A DNA stretch of 64,000 nucleotides from Tridacna crocea (GCA_943736015.1 OX031060.1:21467231-21531230), one strand, 5' to 3'; positions 45,205-56,064 are shown, counted from the first letter of the stretch. Notes: generated by a model from the letters alone, not told the origin. Numbers and translations are program-made.

Positions 45205-45610
45205 CTAGTTACCACACAAGAAAATTTTAGCACTGTCCAAATCAAGAAGCATTATTCACAGACGACAAAACAAGAGTGACTGAGAAATTGAAATTTGATT
45301 TGGTTGGTTGTAAAGGGGTATAACACCACTTTAACAGCCAAGGTCATATCATGGCGGTCAGTGACGCACATGTGTTTCCTGGCTTTCTCACACTAGTACT
45401 AACAGGTATCGAACTCGCAACCACCAGATCTCAAGTCCAACATGCTCACCACTGAGCCGCCCGAGTGGGTAAAATTTGGTTTGGGAAGGGTAGAAAACAA
45501 TGTGTGTTTAGGAGAAAATGCTGGTTACAAGCTTTTTCTTCTTTTCCCACAAAGTTTTCAAAGGGCTTCTATCTCAAGGTTGTTAAAAGCCGGGATTGTA
45601 AGGTAAAACA
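45201..45610 (-). mobile_element. Family A element interrupted by a SINE
   Basis: TTAACTAGTTACCACACAAG to GGGATTGTAAGGTAAAACAC, with the SINE at 45304-45471 inserted in AAATTTGRTTTGGG. The core is mutated in both arms. Confidence 0.85.
45304..45471 (-). mobile_element. tRNA-derived SINE with internal deletion
   Basis: Same head (CACTCGGGCGGCTCAGTGGT on the minus strand) and core (CATGATATGACCTTGGCTGT) as 42739-42990 but about 85 bp shorter inside. Flanked by AAATTTGATTTGG (45291-45303) and AAATTTGGTTTGG (45472-45484), a 13 bp duplication with one change. Confidence 0.87.
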
Positions 45611-45862
45611 CGAAGTTTTGAAGAATAGTTCAGCATACATGCAACTCAAATATCAAGATATAAATCATCACAAAAGCATCCTTTAAAGGTTGACAGCTAA
45701 TTCTGCAGACTGATTAATTCTGACGATAAACACTGGCATACATAGGCAATCTTAAAAATGATGCAAATCTCGCCATTCCATTCTGTATGGAAGCAAATTG
45801 CAGAATACCTTGCAATGTCAGGTGTCATGAGAATCCATCTATTCATTATAACTCTCTACCTC

Positions 45863-46033
45863 TTAACCCTTTCCCAAATGACAAATTTTAGATTGTCCCA
45901 AACTCAAAGTGTTTGCAGATGACAATTTTGAATTTAAAGAGAATGGCAGAAAGTTTTCAGATAAGCTGGAAAACATTGTGGGAAAAGGAGAAATTGCTCG
46001 TTAAAAACCAGGGCTTGTTTGGGAAAGACTTAA
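45863..46033 (-). mobile_element. Family A derivative keeping one B-type core arm
   Basis: Both TTAA ends. The left arm GAGAAATTGCTCG matches the hybrid core at 41993; the right arm is deleted, passing to TTAAAAACCAGGGCTTG. Confidence 0.86.
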
Positions 46034-47126
46034 AAGACATTTGCTGCACAACAGGGATAAATTAATACATGCTCAAAACTAATACCAGAGTTAAATGATG
46101 GACATGGTCTCCTAAAAGGTACTAGCTGAGCTATTGGTTTGCATCCGATGCTGAAGTTACACCGAGTATTTGCTTTACCATTAATTGGTAAATTTAGCTT
46201 TATCAAAATAGCACCAGATTGAGGTAAAAGGTAGAGAGAACTGAGATGACAAGTTGGAATGATAATTGCACTGGACATTTTCATATCTCATATTCTGGAA
46301 AGAGAAGCGCATTGCCGTAGCTTCCTATTATGCTAGTATTTGGTCTAACATTCTTACTTAATGAACTGCATTACTATGGCAAAGTTTATACTTTCACTAT
46401 CTAATGCCCCTTTCACAATTGGTGCACAAGCACTTTACAACACTATGCAATCGGAAATTTTTAGCCTCCCACCAGTTTTCGCATATGTTGCAAGATGTCT
46501 TGCATTCGTTGCATGCGTTTTAGTGGTCACATCAAGTCTCTCCAAAATAGTGGACATGCACACTATTCTGACATGACTGAATTTGATCCAAATTATCGCA
46601 ATGCAACACACGAATATTACTTCGAAGGTCTTAAAGCATTTCGAGTGATGCATGATTTTTAAAGGTCATAAGATGAATTGCAGCAGTCTATGCGTATGTT
46701 TTGCAAACCATAAGACTGTTGCTCAACATGTCTCATGTAATCTTGCAACATTTCACTATCATTGTACGAGTTATCAGCTTCAATTTGCCATGCTTTGCCA
46801 CTAATACATACCCTGTATATGCATTTCTGTATCAGACAAAAAATGACCATGGATGCTGCTGCGCCAATACCTCCTCGCCGTCTGCTGAGTTTGCTGCATC
46901 TTCTCTTGCATTCAACTATGTCAACGATACAGCATCAGAAATGTGCGGTATATATACCCCATCTGACCCGCACGAGCATTCATACCACGAGCGCCCCATG
47001 TAAAATCTCATTGACCCACATTCAATCGTTCGTTCACATGATCAATCACGCAATCCTATAATATCATCTCACAACACTCCCTTTCATTGTACAACAGTCG
47101 TATATAGACATGATTTATCGCAAGAT
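46034..47126. other. Intronic sequence, about 1.1 kb, possible unassigned element
   Basis: Different base composition: more CA and CG dinucleotides in 46340-47100. GCCCCTTTCACAATTGGTGC at 46407 looks like a DNA-transposon terminus, but I could not find a clear partner. The overlapping plus frames at 46701-47061 show no domain. Confidence 0.35.
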
Positions 47127-47130
47127 TTAA

Positions 47131-48754
47131 AGGTGGACCTTCAGATCTTGGGATGAAAATTTTACAACAAGAGCTTCATAGAGCGGCACATATACACCCC
47201 AAGGGGCTTGTCAGTGAAATGAGTTGCATTTACGGATGGGCCTTGAATGAAGAGTAGTTATTCTCCATGAAATGTGAAAAATATAAAAGGGCAATAACTA
47301 AAAAAATAAGGGTGGCAAAGTTACAAATTTTGTGAATTGCTCTTATCCACAAGGTGCTCTATCAGTCTTTGAAGGTTCAAGATCATATCTTTTATATCTT
47401 GGAAATTATGGCCTAGACAAAAATTCAAAGTGAAAAGGGCAATAACTCAAAAAGAAGGATGGCGGATATATGGTTCTTGTGCAATGCACTTCTTCATGAT
47501 GTATTCTATTAGTCTTTGAAGTTTCAAGATGATGGATTTTAAAGTTTGGAAGTTATGGTCTTTACAAAAATTCAAACTGCAAATTAACAAATGGCAATAA
47601 CTCAAAAAATAAAGGCGGCAGAGTTATGATTCATGTGCATTGCACTTCTCAATAATGGGTTCTATCAGTGTATGAAGTTCCAAGTTAATAGTTTTTATAG
47701 TTTGGAAGTTATGGCCGGGACAAAAATTCAAACTGAAAATTAACAAAGAGAAATAACTCAAACAATAAAAGTGGCAGAGTTATGACTTATGTGCAACACA
47801 TTTCTCCACCAGGGGTTCTATCAGTGTATGAAGTTCCAGGTTAAAAGCTTCTATAGTTTAGAAGTTATGGCCTGGACAAAAATTCAAACTGAAAATTAAC
47901 AAAGGGAAGTAACTCATAAAATAACGGTGGCAGAGTTATGGTTCATGTGCACTTCACTTCTCCATAATGTGTTCTATCAGTGTATGTAGTTTCAAGTTGA
48001 TACTTTTTATAGTATAGAAGTTATGGCCTGGACAAAAATTCAAAGTGAAAAGTTGGTTATTTCAGAAATCAGGGGCAGATAATTTTAGAACGCAAACAGC
48101 GATCCAAATTCTAAGACCCAGGTGCACAACTAGACATCATGGAGATTCATTGTGGTAAGTTTCAAATAATTCCAATGGAAACTGTAGGAGGAGTTGCGCA
48201 CACAAGAAATTGCCAACGGACGGACGGTCGACTGGGGGTCTTACATAATCCACCCTTTGGGCGTATAAAAATGCAAAGCAGTCTTTCTTATACTCCCAAA
48301 GCCTTTTAATTTGCGTTCATAAAACCTCAGTAGTCGAAAACCATCGGACAACGAGAAATTAGAGACTTACTACGGCCCAGGTTGACACAAACGGAGACTT
48401 TTTCTATTTTTAGATGATCGATTCTCTCATTTACATACAGGAATACACAGACAAAGTTTCAAACATAGCGCCCGAAGAAGACATTATGGAAAATAATTAT
48501 TATATGTTTGTTATGTAATGGAATTTAAGCCTTATTAGTCACGTGCCAGTCACTTAACAATCCCACAATGCTATACTGATTTTTTGCGCGAAATCTAAAA
48601 ATACCTTAAGAGGCCATGTAGCCTTTTAAGGGAATTTTTTTGTAATTTTTATGAGTCTTAATTATTGATGATTTGTATTATTCTTTCATTTAAATTTCAG
48701 TGATGTGTATGTTTTCTAATTTGGGGAGATGTAAAAATTCTAATTATCCACCTT
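47131..48754 (-). mobile_element. Family H TTAA element, interrupted
   Basis: AGGTGGACCTTCAG... to ATTATCCACCTT between TTAA at 47127-47130 and 48755-48758. The inner part (47166-48273) is a later insertion; the rest matches 22520-23045 in reverse (for example GTCACGTGCCAGTCACTTAA and CATTTACATACAGG). Confidence 0.8.
47166..48273 (+). mobile_element. Helentron/pearl-like element, RSC type, with about five tandem units
   Basis: Starts AACAAGAGCTTCATAGAGCG and ends GACGGACGGTCGACTGGG, CCCTTTGGGCGTATAAAAAT. Units of about 125 bp repeat GAAGTTATGGCCTGGACAAA then AACTCA-A and GGCAGAGTTATG. Closely related at both ends to 8285-8866. Lies inside a family H element. Confidence 0.78.
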
Positions 48755-48989
48755 TTAATGTGTTTGCATAGCACAACAGTCCCTTTAGGTTGTGCAAATT
48801 TTGTACAAATATTTTTTCACATGCGACTATTTCGTAACAGTTACGATCCAAACAAATTTTATCAGTTGCATGAATATTTTGTTGCTTCTGCTCATGCGTC
48901 AATCATGGTTGAACTTTACAGAAATAACATAATAATATTGTCCAAATTACAAGTACTGGCAAAGGAAATTCAATTGTGGTGAAATTGAT

Positions 48990-49073
48990 GGGTTGGTCTA
49001 TGAAACAGTAGAAAACATTGTCAGAAAACAAGAGAGAGCTGGTCACCTTCAATGTTTTCAAAAGCATTCTCCT
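48990..49073 (-). mobile_element. Family A fragment
   Basis: CAGTAGAAAACATTGTCAGA to TTCAATGTTTTCAAAAGCAT; core mostly lost. Confidence 0.55.
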
Positions 49074-49251
49074 TTAACTTGTTACAAAACGACAAAATTT
49101 AGACTAGTCAGAATTTAAAGTATTAGCAACATAAAATGAAAAATTTGTTTTGGGAAGGGTGGAAAACCAGCATTTTCTTCTTTTCCCACAAAGTTTTCAA
49201 AGTCTCTTTCTCAGGGTCATTAAATGCAGGGATTGTGTAGAAAAGAGTTAA
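49074..49251 (-). mobile_element. Family A with left core arm deleted
   Basis: 178 bp, both TTAA ends. GGGTGGAAA passes directly to ACCAGCATTTTCTTC. Confidence 0.86.
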
Positions 49252-49810
49252 GGTTCTTAAATCTTAGATTTCTTTGGCAAAGGCGTAACTCTGGCTCAAT
49301 CTAATGTTCATTTGCATTAATTTTGAGAGTTGTAATTGTAAATTTCAAGCCCAGCATCTTTGCCTGAGGTTTCATATTAAAAGTAATGAAAACAAAACTT
49401 TAAAATTAGAGGCCATAAAAGCAATATACACAGGTGTTCAATAATACCACACCATTTAATATCCTCAAAAACAAACAACATTTGAATGGTCATGCAATGA
49501 TCTTTGTCAACCTAAGGTCCTTTTGCATTCAGGGAGTTGGAAGTTGCGAGTGTAAATTTCCAGTCAAGCACCTCTGTCTGAATTTCTATTCAAATTAAAT
49601 GAAAGCAAAACTGTCAAGAGTTCTGAGCTATAGTAGCATATAGATCCATTTTTATATCATAAAGTCTAATTTCTTTTTACAACGAATGAAATTTGAATGG
49701 TCATGCAATGAACTTGCTAAACCTAACATCTTTTTCGCATTTTGAGAATCAAAAGTTGTGAGTGTAAATTTCAAGCTCAGCATAATTTATCTGCCTGAAT
49801 TTATATTAGA
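49252..49810. repeat. Diverged internal repetition in intronic sequence
   Basis: A block with TTTTGAGAGTTGTAATTGTA / AGTTGCGAGTGTAAATTT / AAAGTTGTGAGTGTAAATTT and GAATGGTCATGCAATGA recurs about every 210 bp (49325, 49540, 49750). It leads directly into the element at 49811. Class unknown. Confidence 0.6.
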
Positions 49811-50912
49811 ACTAGAAGGCCCTGAAGGGCCTGAATATGCTCTACTGGCAGAGACTTTGCTTTTAAATAAAGCATACATAGGAATTCATTACACAAAAAG
49901 ACAAAAAAGTTGACATTTTCAACTCAAAATGGCTACTTTTCCATTACTGTTTGTTGAATTATTTCAAACTCAAAAGGGTTAAAAAGCTATTGATGGGATA
50001 AACAAGCTGAAAAATTCATAAAAATCTGATCACAAATAAATACTTTATTATCTAAACAGACAATGAAATTGTTCAATCGGAAATGGCTACTTTTCCCATT
50101 CTGTTTGTCGGATTTTTTTCAAAATCGATAGGGTTAAAGCTATCGATTAGATAAACAAACTGTGTAAGTTTCACAGAAATCTGACCAAAAATGAATACTT
50201 TATCGCGTAAACAAGAAATGAAAATTTTCAACTTGAAATGGCTACTTTACCCATACTGTTTGCTGGATTTTTTTCAAAATCAATAGGGTTGAAGCTATTG
50301 ATAAGATAAACAAACTCTGCAAGTTTCATGGAAATCTGAACAAAAATACAGACTTTATCGTGTAAACAAGAAATGGAAATTTTAAACTTGAAAGGGCTAC
50401 TTTTCCCATACTGTTTGTCGGATTTTTTTCAAAATCAATAGGGTTAAAGCTATCGATGAGATAAATAAACTGTGTAAGTTTCACAGAAATCTGACCAAAA
50501 ATGAAGACTTTATCGAGTAAACAAGAAATTAAAGTTTTCAACTTGAAATGGCTACTTTTCCCATACTGTTTGTTGGATTTTTTTCAAAATCAATAGGGTT
50601 GAAGCTATTGATAAGATAAACAAACTCTGCAAGTTTCATGGAAATCTAACCAAAAATAAAGACTTTATCGCGTAAACAAGAAATAGGAATTTTCAACTTA
50701 AAATGGCTACTTTTCCCATACTGTTTGTCGGATTTTTTTCAAAATCAATAGGCTTAAAGCTATTGATGAGATAAACAAACTGTGTAAGTTTCACAAAAAT
50801 CTGACCAGAAATGAAGACTTTATCGCGTAAACAAGAAAAAGACTAACGGACGGACGGACAACGGAAACCACGCCATGACATAAGCTCTGCTGGCTGAAAG
50901 CCAGTAGAGCTA
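49811..50912 (+). mobile_element. Helentron/pearl-like element with alternating tandem units
   Basis: Left end ACTAGAAGGCCCTGAAGGGC with a palindrome, then TGCTCTACTGGCAGAG; right end ACGGACGGACGGACAACGG, then CTGGCTGAAAGCCAG hairpin and TAGAGCTA. GCTCTACTGGC faces GCCAGTAGAGC. Six units of about 155 bp; from the second on, two types alternate (AAAGCTATCGATNAGATAAA with TTTCACAGAAA, and GAAGCTATTGATAAGATAAA with TTTCATGGAAA). Confidence 0.8.
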
Positions 50913-51109
50913 AAAATTAATTAAAAGCAAAACATGCAATAAACCACATCCATGTCTAATTCCATTTTGATCATAAATTAATAGTAACATCAGCTGTTAA
51001 CTTCCATCTTTCACGATTTTTTGTAATTCTTGTTTTAATAACACTTTGTCTCTTGAAGACTTATTATGATTTTCCTCTTCATTAACTCCAACTTTTATTT
51101 GGCTCTATT
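50913..51109. other. Intronic sequence, nothing recognised
   Basis: About 200 bp between two repeats. Confidence 0.5.
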
Positions 51110-51336
51110 ATGTAAGAGACAGAATTTTTTTTTGTAAGTCAGTATTTTCCTTTTCTTCAGCACGTATTGGCAGAAGGCAACTTGAATGTAACTTGTGATA
51201 TGGCTGAAAACATTGCTGGAAAAGGAAAAAAAATGCCGCTTACCAGTATTTTCTTTTCCCAAAATGTTCTTAACCTTAAAATTAAGCCTTTTCCTTCAGG
51301 GTGCTTATAACTTTGGGTCATTTGGAAAACAGTTCA
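51110..51336 (-). mobile_element. Family A, decayed
   Basis: ATTGGCAGAAGGCAACTTGA through GAAAACATTGCTGGAAAAGG to GGGTCATTTGGAAAACAGTT-CAA. Confidence 0.65.
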
Positions 51337-51377
51337 AGATTATTTAGGCCAACATATACATGTATTAGACAGGAGCC

Positions 51378-51450
51378 AACAGTGTGGATCTAAGATAAGA
51401 CTGCACATTCTGTGGAGTTTGATCTGAATCTTCACAGTCCACAAAGCAAC
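51378..51450. repeat. Family J repeat
   Basis: GTGTGGATCTAAGATAAGAC, CTGCACATTCTGTGGAG and TTTGATCTGAATCTTCAC keep the order of the 56065 copy. Confidence 0.6.
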
Positions 51451-51999
51451 TACAGCCTGGTTCAGCATTGACCATAAAAGCCTACAGCAAAATTAATGGT
51501 CTTTGATCAAGGTGTACTCAAGTATGTTTACAGCAGAGTACTGATGCTCAACTCTGGCGAGCATGGAATTTAAAAATCATCAGATTTAATTAAATACACC
51601 TTTACAGAGAGACTTTTTAACTTTTCAAAAATCCTTATTCTTACCTGATAAAAGCTTTTATCTCTCACTGTGATACTAGTAAAGGCACTAATGAAATTGG
51701 AAGTTTTTGTAAATTTGTGCATGAACTCAAGTTTTATGAGCATGGGCCATGCATGGATTGTTTCTAACTAGATTTTTGTGAGAGTTTGTAAGCAGTTGCA
51801 TACACAGGTGAGATTAAAGTACGATTCTGTAACTTCTGTGTTATGTATGAGAATAGTAAATATGTCAAAAAATATCGTTAAGCTGGCACTTCCCATTATT
51901 ACTTCAGTCAACTCACAAGTGTTTTCACAGGTCATAACATCTTCAATTAGATTTTACAACAATAGGCTTAATTCTTCTTTCTGCTATCTCAGAGATGCT
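51451..51999. other. Intronic sequence, nothing recognised
   Basis: About 550 bp; the plus frame that runs through 51778-52158 ends inside a family A element and is not supported as a gene. Confidence 0.45.
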
Positions 52000-52199
52000 G
52001 CATCATCCAAATTAAGAGCGTTAAATTTTGCAGACAACAATTTCAGTGTGGCTCAAATAGTGCAATTTTTCTCTAATAGAGTAGAAAACGTAGTGGGAAA
52101 AAGAAAAAAATACAACCATTTTCTCCTTTTCCTGCAATGTTGTCAAAAGTCCTCTTAACCAGGGTCATTAAAATTTCGGATTGAGCAGAAAAGGGTTAA
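52000..52199 (-). mobile_element. Family A, GGTG subfamily, left end lost
   Basis: ATCATCCAAATTAAGAGCGT to TTGAGCAGAAAAGGGTTAA. Core centre deleted between AAAAAAT and ACAACCATTTTC. Confidence 0.75.
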
Positions 52200-52283
52200 G
52201 ACAAAACCATAGGCAGCTATGTTCCTTGCCAAAATCCAATCTTGTGTAAATCCGAAAAAGATCAAGTAAAGGATACCATAATT

Positions 52284-52523
52284 TTGCCAAACTGTAGCCA
52301 ACTCTGAACAGCCTTGCCAAAGTGTAGCCAACTCTGAACAGCCTTGCCCAACTGTAGCCAACTCTGAACAATCTTGCCAGACTGTAGCCAACTCTGAACA
52401 GCCTTGCCAGACTGTAGCCAACTCTGAACAGTCTTGCCAGAATGTAGCCAACTCTGAACAGCCTTGCCAAACTGTAGCCAACTCTGAACAGTCTTGACAA
52501 ACTGTAGCCAACTCTGAGCAGCA
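52284..52523. repeat. Minisatellite, eight 30 bp units
   Basis: Each unit contains TGTAGCCAACTCTGAACAG followed by CCTTGCCAAAC with small changes. Because 30 is a multiple of 3 and units lack stops, all three minus frames are open; these are not genes. Confidence 0.95.
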
Positions 52524-52669
52524 GTTTTCAAGAGTATGCACAGATTTTCAATACTTTTCATCGTCACTCTAACACCCACTTGTCATTTGTTCAGAATGAA
52601 TCACCTGTGTATCTTGCATTCATTTCACAAATGCTCTCATCTCTTTCCAAATAGTCTAATTGGTGCCAG

Positions 52670-52899
52670 TTAACCCATTACCACACAATCTCTACTTTTG
52701 ACGCCCCTAAGAAAGAAGCTTTCAGAAAACATTGTGGGAAAAGGAGAAAATGCTGGTAACCAGCATTTTCTCCTTTTTCCCACAACGATTCCTACCCTTC
52801 ACAAAACAAATTTCAAATTTTCTGTCACTTTTATTTTGTCGTCTGCAAATGCTTTTGATTTGGACAAGCCTAAAATATTGTTGTTTGGTAATGAGTTAA
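52670..52899 (+). mobile_element. Family A TTAA hairpin element, full length
   Basis: Both TTAA ends; core with one inserted T and TGTTTTC changed to CGATTCC at the right foot. Confidence 0.91.
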
Positions 52900-53202
52900 A
52901 GATTGCTATTTGATGCAATGAGATGGCCTTGTTGTCAAAAAATAATTTCCAAAAGTTGCCTCATCGTCAATATTTGCAAAACCTAAGTAATGAAAAAGTG
53001 CATTATAAAAAACATGTGCAAAAGTTAAGAGTCAATTAATTCCAAAATGCTGAGATCAAAGATAGACTGCATTGGAGAGTACTTGAAATTTAATAGTCAA
53101 TTAACTGTTCTCTTAAATCTTGCAACAAAGAAGCGCATGTTTGCATTCTACATTAAACACTAGAGAGATAATATCCCCCAGAAAAGCTGCTACCCATGTT
53201 CA
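52900..53202. other. Intronic sequence, nothing recognised
   Basis: About 300 bp of unique sequence. Confidence 0.5.
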
Positions 53203-53240
53203 TTAACACTTTACCTATCAGACCCGAATCGTAACAACCC
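53203..53240 (+). mobile_element. Family A left-end fragment
   Basis: TTAACACTTTACCTATCAGA to GTAACAACCC, cut off where the next copy begins. Confidence 0.6.
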
Positions 53241-53468
53241 TTAACTCATTACCAAATGACAAAATTTTAGACTGGTTCAAATTGGAAGCATTTGCAGACG
53301 ACAAAATAAAGGTGACTGAAAAATTGAAATTTGTTCTGGAAAGGGTAGAAAACATTGTGGGAAAAGGAGAAAATGCTGGTTACCAGCATTTTCTCCTTTT
53401 CCTACAGTGTTTTCAAAAGGCTTCTTTCTCAGGGGCGTCAAAAGTAGGTATTGTGTGGTAAAGGGTTT
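53241..53468 (-). mobile_element. Family A TTAA hairpin element, full length
   Basis: Inserted in the previous copy; right end GTGTGGTAAAGGGTTTA. Core close to perfect. Confidence 0.91.
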
Positions 53469-53469
53469 A

Positions 53470-53608
53470 TAAAATTCTTTTTAAAACATTGTAGGAAAAT
53501 AAAGAAAATGCTGGTTACTGCCATTTTCATCTTTTCCCAACATTTTTTTTAAAAAAAAGGTCTCTTCCACAGGGTTGGGAAATACTGGGACTGTTTGGTA
53601 ATGGGGTA
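53470..53608 (-). mobile_element. Family A right-half fragment
   Basis: AAAACATTGTAGGAAAATAA to GACTGTTTGGTAATGGGGT; core worn. Confidence 0.62.
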
Positions 53609-53733
53609 ACAATCCCTCCAGAAAACCTGTATAAAAAAATTCATTTCAAAACATTGTGGAAAAATAAGAAAATGCTGGTAACTAGCATTATCTCCTATTC
53701 GGCCAATGTTTTCTCTTCTTTGAGTGGCATCAT
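53609..53733 (+). mobile_element. Family A left-half fragment
   Basis: ACAATCCCTCCAGAAAACCT to TTGAGTGGCATCA; cut by the following TTAA. Confidence 0.6.
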
Positions 53734-53955
53734 TTAACCCATTACCACACGATACCTACTTTTCACGACCTTCAGAAAGAAGCCGTTAGAAAACACTGTG
53801 GGAGAAGAAGAAAATGCTGGTAACCAGCATTTTCTCATTTTCCCACTATGTTTTCTACCCTTCACAGAGCGAACTTCAAATTGTCAGTCACTTTTATGTT
53901 GTTGTCTACAAATGCTTTTGATTTGGACAAATTTTGTCGTTTGGTAACAAGTAAA
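53734..53955 (+). mobile_element. Family A TTAA hairpin element
   Basis: TTAACCCATTACCACACGAT to TCGTTTGGTAACAAGTAA. Core nearly complete (GGGAGAAGAAG in the left arm). Confidence 0.86.
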
Positions 53956-54397
53956 ACTACATCAAATTTATGATCTGTAAATGCAGTTCAATTGGGTAAG
54001 TCTATAATTCTGTCTTCAGTAGCAAGTGAGCTCTTCACGTAAGGAATGAAGAGCATTTTTCTTTTTTCATGGAGGTTTCATACAGTGTGGTTTGTTCTTT
54101 TTTTCCATACCTCCTTGAAAAACAAAAAACTTCTCTTCATTCTTTATGATTTAATATTGCACACAACATACACCCATAGAAATAGTTCAAACTGCATTCA
54201 TTTCTTTATTTTTAACTCTAACAGTGGAGTTTTAAAGTCCCTTCACTTATATCTCAATGGGGTAAGAATACATTAGGGAAGCATTTTTCAGATCCCAAAT
54301 ACCGAAAATTAACCAATTAAATGAAAATAAATGAACATGGCAGTGAAAAAAACCACACTGAGTAACCTTCAGCAAAAGTAGTTCCGGTACAACATGA
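53956..54397. other. Intronic sequence
   Basis: A trace of a family A right arm at 53960-54015; the rest is unique. Confidence 0.45.
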
Positions 54398-55148
54398 TTT
54401 TTGTAGTATTTGTCAAAGGCAATACCACTATGAGTTCAATATTGAATCTCAAAGACCATGTATCATATTTTGTGCAAAGCCAAGGAAAATAAACCAAATC
54501 AAACTCAATTTTTCTCAGGTAAATGAATTTTCAGTTGCACTCAAGATAAGTAACTGGAAATGTCATGTTAAAATACAGTGGGTGAAGCCATCTATCACGG
54601 AAATACCAATTTTTGATTGAAATTAGCTTCACTCGTACATAGCATTCTATTGGTCCAATGATACAAAATTTGTCTACTGATTGCTTGGTCCTGGGTTTTT
54701 TCATTCCAAAACCAGTTGCTCCATGGCTTGTTCATCTCATGATTGTATGCTACTCCATTTGATTGGGCATGAATATTTTATAGATCAAAATAATTGATTG
54801 TGACATTGGGAATTAAATGTTAACGACCCAAGATATTTCAAAGTAATTGTTTTAAGGTGCAAACTTAATTTTATTCAATATATTCACATGGTTTCTCTAT
54901 CCAATATGCATCCTACTGTCAAAGGGCGTTTCTCCCGAAAAGGGAGACCACAATACACAAATAATCCTAGCTTTGTCATCAGTCCTCTGACTTGTACCAA
55001 AAAGGTATTCATTTGCATAGTAAGTTGACTTTCAAGCCAATTTGAATAAAATTTCTCTCTTTTTCTTCATGATATTAATTGCACACAAAATGGTTTCCTT
55101 GACAAATACCACTTCAGTATTCTCAACGCTTTGATTTTTCATGAGGGC
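54398..55148 (+). repeat. Family G interspersed repeat, most complete copy
   Basis: Uninterrupted from TTTGTCAAAGGCAATACCAC to CAACGCTTTGATTTTTCATG. Used here as the reference for the insertions in 22305-23795. Confidence 0.72.
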
Positions 55149-55467
55149 TAAGAAAAACTCTTTTCAAACCATCAGAACTTGCCAATATTCAATAGGAGTG
55201 AATAGGATAGGGATTCAGAGTTTGAGACCATGACTGGTCAAGATTCTGTTTTTGGTTGCAACATTAACCTTTAATCCCTGCAATTAACAGCTGTAAAAGC
55301 AATGAAAACTTTTTCCAAGGACAACAACAACATTTCCATCTGGGTTTTAGTCATATCAAACTGTATAGCAATTGCAATTTGAGAAAATGGCTGTAGTTAC
55401 TTCGGAATGTCAATTTTAAAGCCGATCACAATTCATTTTGAAATCATTCATTAACTGTTTTAAAAAA
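55149..55467. other. Intronic sequence, nothing recognised
   Basis: About 320 bp of unique sequence. Confidence 0.5.
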
Positions 55468-55647
55468 AAAAATCCCTGGTTTTTACCACACAGTGAAAGA
55501 AGCCTTCTTAAAACAGAGAGGGAAAAGGAGAAAATGCTCATATGTTCTAGACTTCCAGAAACAAATTCACATATTTGAGTCCGATTTATTTCGCAACTAC
55601 TTTTAATTTGGATAAGTCTAGAATTATGTCCTTTGGTAAAGAGTAAG
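55468..55647 (+). mobile_element. Family A, left end and right core arm lost
   Basis: AATCCCTGGTTTTTACCACA to CCTTTGGTAAAGAGTAAG; after GGAGAAAATGCTCATA the right arm is missing. Confidence 0.72.
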
Positions 55648-55743
55648 GGCACTGGAACAATCCTAGTATGCTTTAGTTTTCCTAGATTTTGGCTCCAAAT
55701 TTGTTACTAGAGGTTATGGGTGTTACATTAATCCAGCTACATG

Positions 55744-55972
55744 TTAACTATTTACCAAATGAAAGACTTTTACACTTGTCCACATTGAAAGCACTTGCAG
55801 ACGACAAAATAAATGAACCTCAAAACTTGAAATTTATTTCCAGCAGGGTAGAAAACATTATGGGAAAAGGAGAAAATGCAGGTTACCAGCATTTTCTCCT
55901 TTTCCCACGATGTTTTCAAAAGGCTTCTATCTCAGGGTCGTAAAAACCAGGGATTGTTTGGAAAAGGGTTAA
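55744..55972 (-). mobile_element. Family A TTAA hairpin element, full length
   Basis: 229 bp with TTAA at both ends; subgroup with GAACCTCAAAACTTGAAATT and CCAGCAGGG, like 20706. Core has one mismatch. Confidence 0.92.
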
Positions 55973-56064
55973 TTCAACATTAATTTTGAATGAAACTTTC
56001 AAACCGGTCTCAAAATGATTTGGCTATTTCAAAAGATATTTCTTGGCCATAGATATTTCCCTAT

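Noticed and set aside
46701..47061. Two overlapping 99-100 codon plus frames
   Set aside because: No recognisable domain and no splice signals; kept only as a compositional observation.
49811..50912. Regular repeats that might suggest a CRISPR array
   Set aside because: Units are contiguous without unique spacers and the window is animal DNA.
51778..52158. 126-codon plus-strand frame
   Set aside because: C-terminal part is family A sequence; the rest has no familiar pattern.
52155..52579. Three overlapping repetitive minus-strand frames of 105-128 codons
   Set aside because: Produced by the 30 bp minisatellite, which is open in all three frames because its length is a multiple of three.
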